The notes under the pieces were generated by a model, which was not told the origin of the DNA, ran no database searches, and worked only from the letters and a program-made list of their open reading frames with translations. Source: an uncultured Actinomycetes bacterium (GTDB taxonomy: Bacteria > Actinomycetota > Acidimicrobiia > Acidimicrobiales > Microtrichaceae). Taken from it: a stretch of 49,107 bases of DNA. How positions within the stretch are numbered: the first letter of the stretch is position 1; each line of letters begins with the position of its first letter. The position numbers and the translations under genes are program-made. This document shows positions 49,004-49,107 of this stretch, piece after piece. The DNA lies in contig CAIQNH010000018.1 in assembly GCA_903873135.1 (NCBI GenBank), forward strand, positions 1 to 49,107, given 5' to 3'.

Positions 49004-49107
49004 CGCGGCACCTCGACCTCCGGACGTTCCTCCGCACGGTGGCGGTCACCTGCACGGTGGCCGCCACCGTCGCGTGCGGGACCGCCGAGGCCCCGGACGG
49101 TGCCGCC
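48988..49107 (+). CDS. Probable lipoprotein, 5' end only
   Basis: Forty codons run to the edge of the window. The text is basic N-terminus, hydrophobic segment VAVTCTVAATVACG with a lipobox ending in Cys30, then GTAEAPDGAA, which is the start of a lipoprotein. The start is a GTG within a hairpin and there is no good Shine-Dalgarno sequence. Nothing more can be said about function. Confidence 0.55.
   Translation, partial: MTPPRARHLDLRTFLRTVAVTCTVAATVACGTAEAPDGAA

Noticed and set aside
47010-49067. 685-aa minus-strand ORF rich in Ser/Pro
   Set aside because: It is the reverse reading of the Gly/Ser/Asp repeats of the two plus-strand tails.

Overview
The window is about 49 kb of very GC-rich DNA. 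It is densely coded, with many GTG starts, 4-bp stop/start overlaps, and TANNNT -10 boxes placed to give leaderless mRNAs. Together with a System I cytochrome c maturation cluster, this points to a free-living, respiring, deep-branching actinobacterium, most likely of the Acidimicrobiia type. That placement is inferred from gene content and style; no rRNA or other marker gene is present. No tRNA, rRNA, CRISPR array, insertion sequence or phage gene was seen, and no gene-free stretch exceeds about 220 bp.

Region 1 (1-7957, + strand) is a cytochrome c maturation operon in the order ccmA (3' end only), ccmB, ccmC, a 44-aa ccmD-like gene, ccmE (HxxxY type), ccmF, ccmG, ccmH and a ccmI-like TPR gene. 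A saccharopine-dehydrogenase-like oxidoreductase gene with its own leaderless-type promoter follows. Region 2 (7995-9444, - strand) holds a lipoprotein of unknown function and a SixA-type phosphatase.

Region 3 (9504-37642) is a large glycan-utilisation locus. A - strand pair (glycerol-1-phosphate dehydrogenase-like enzyme, GH38 alpha-mannosidase) stands divergent to a glycosidase-like lipoprotein with a fibronectin-like tail. Two operons then diverge from an 86-bp gap at 21003-21088. Leftward run a ceramidase-like hydrolase, a PIG-L deacetylase, an alpha/beta-hydrolase lipoprotein and glucosamine-6-phosphate deaminase. Rightward run a ROK repressor, a DegT aminotransferase, an ABC sugar importer (binding protein, two permeases), GH35, GH2, a Gfo/Idh/MocA oxidoreductase, GH4, a BadF-type sugar kinase, GH20 and the importer ATPase. 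Nearly every rightward junction is translationally coupled. A palindrome (GTAAGC-aac-GCTTAC) in the divergent gap is the probable ROK operator for both operons. The enzymes suggest uptake and intracellular dismantling of an acylated or N-acetylated amino-sugar glycoconjugate containing beta-linked galactose/mannose, alpha-mannose and HexNAc, with N-acetyl removal, 6-phosphorylation, phosphoglycoside cleavage and NagB deamination. The substrate itself is not fixed by the sequence.

Region 4 (37675-41208, - strand) encodes a large lipoprotein with a divergent subtilisin domain and seven FG-GAP/VCBS-like repeats. Region 5 (41329-43375, - strand) is a three-gene operon of an Fe/2-oxoglutarate dioxygenase (PhnY*/TmpA-like), an HD-domain oxygenase (PhnZ/TmpB-like) and a HAD hydrolase, predicted to cleave an organophosphonate. 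Region 6 (43430-46512) pairs a cysteine desulfurase and a SufR-like Fe-S-sensing repressor (- strand) with a divergent Mrp/ApbC Fe-S carrier ATPase. Region 7 (46585-48960) is an ECF sigma factor, a membrane protein with a Ser-Gly-Asp-rich tail in the anti-sigma position, and a second anchored Gly/Ser/Asp-rich protein. The sigma gene and the last gene share an almost identical ECF promoter, which implies an autoregulated small regulon. A lipoprotein gene begins at the right edge.
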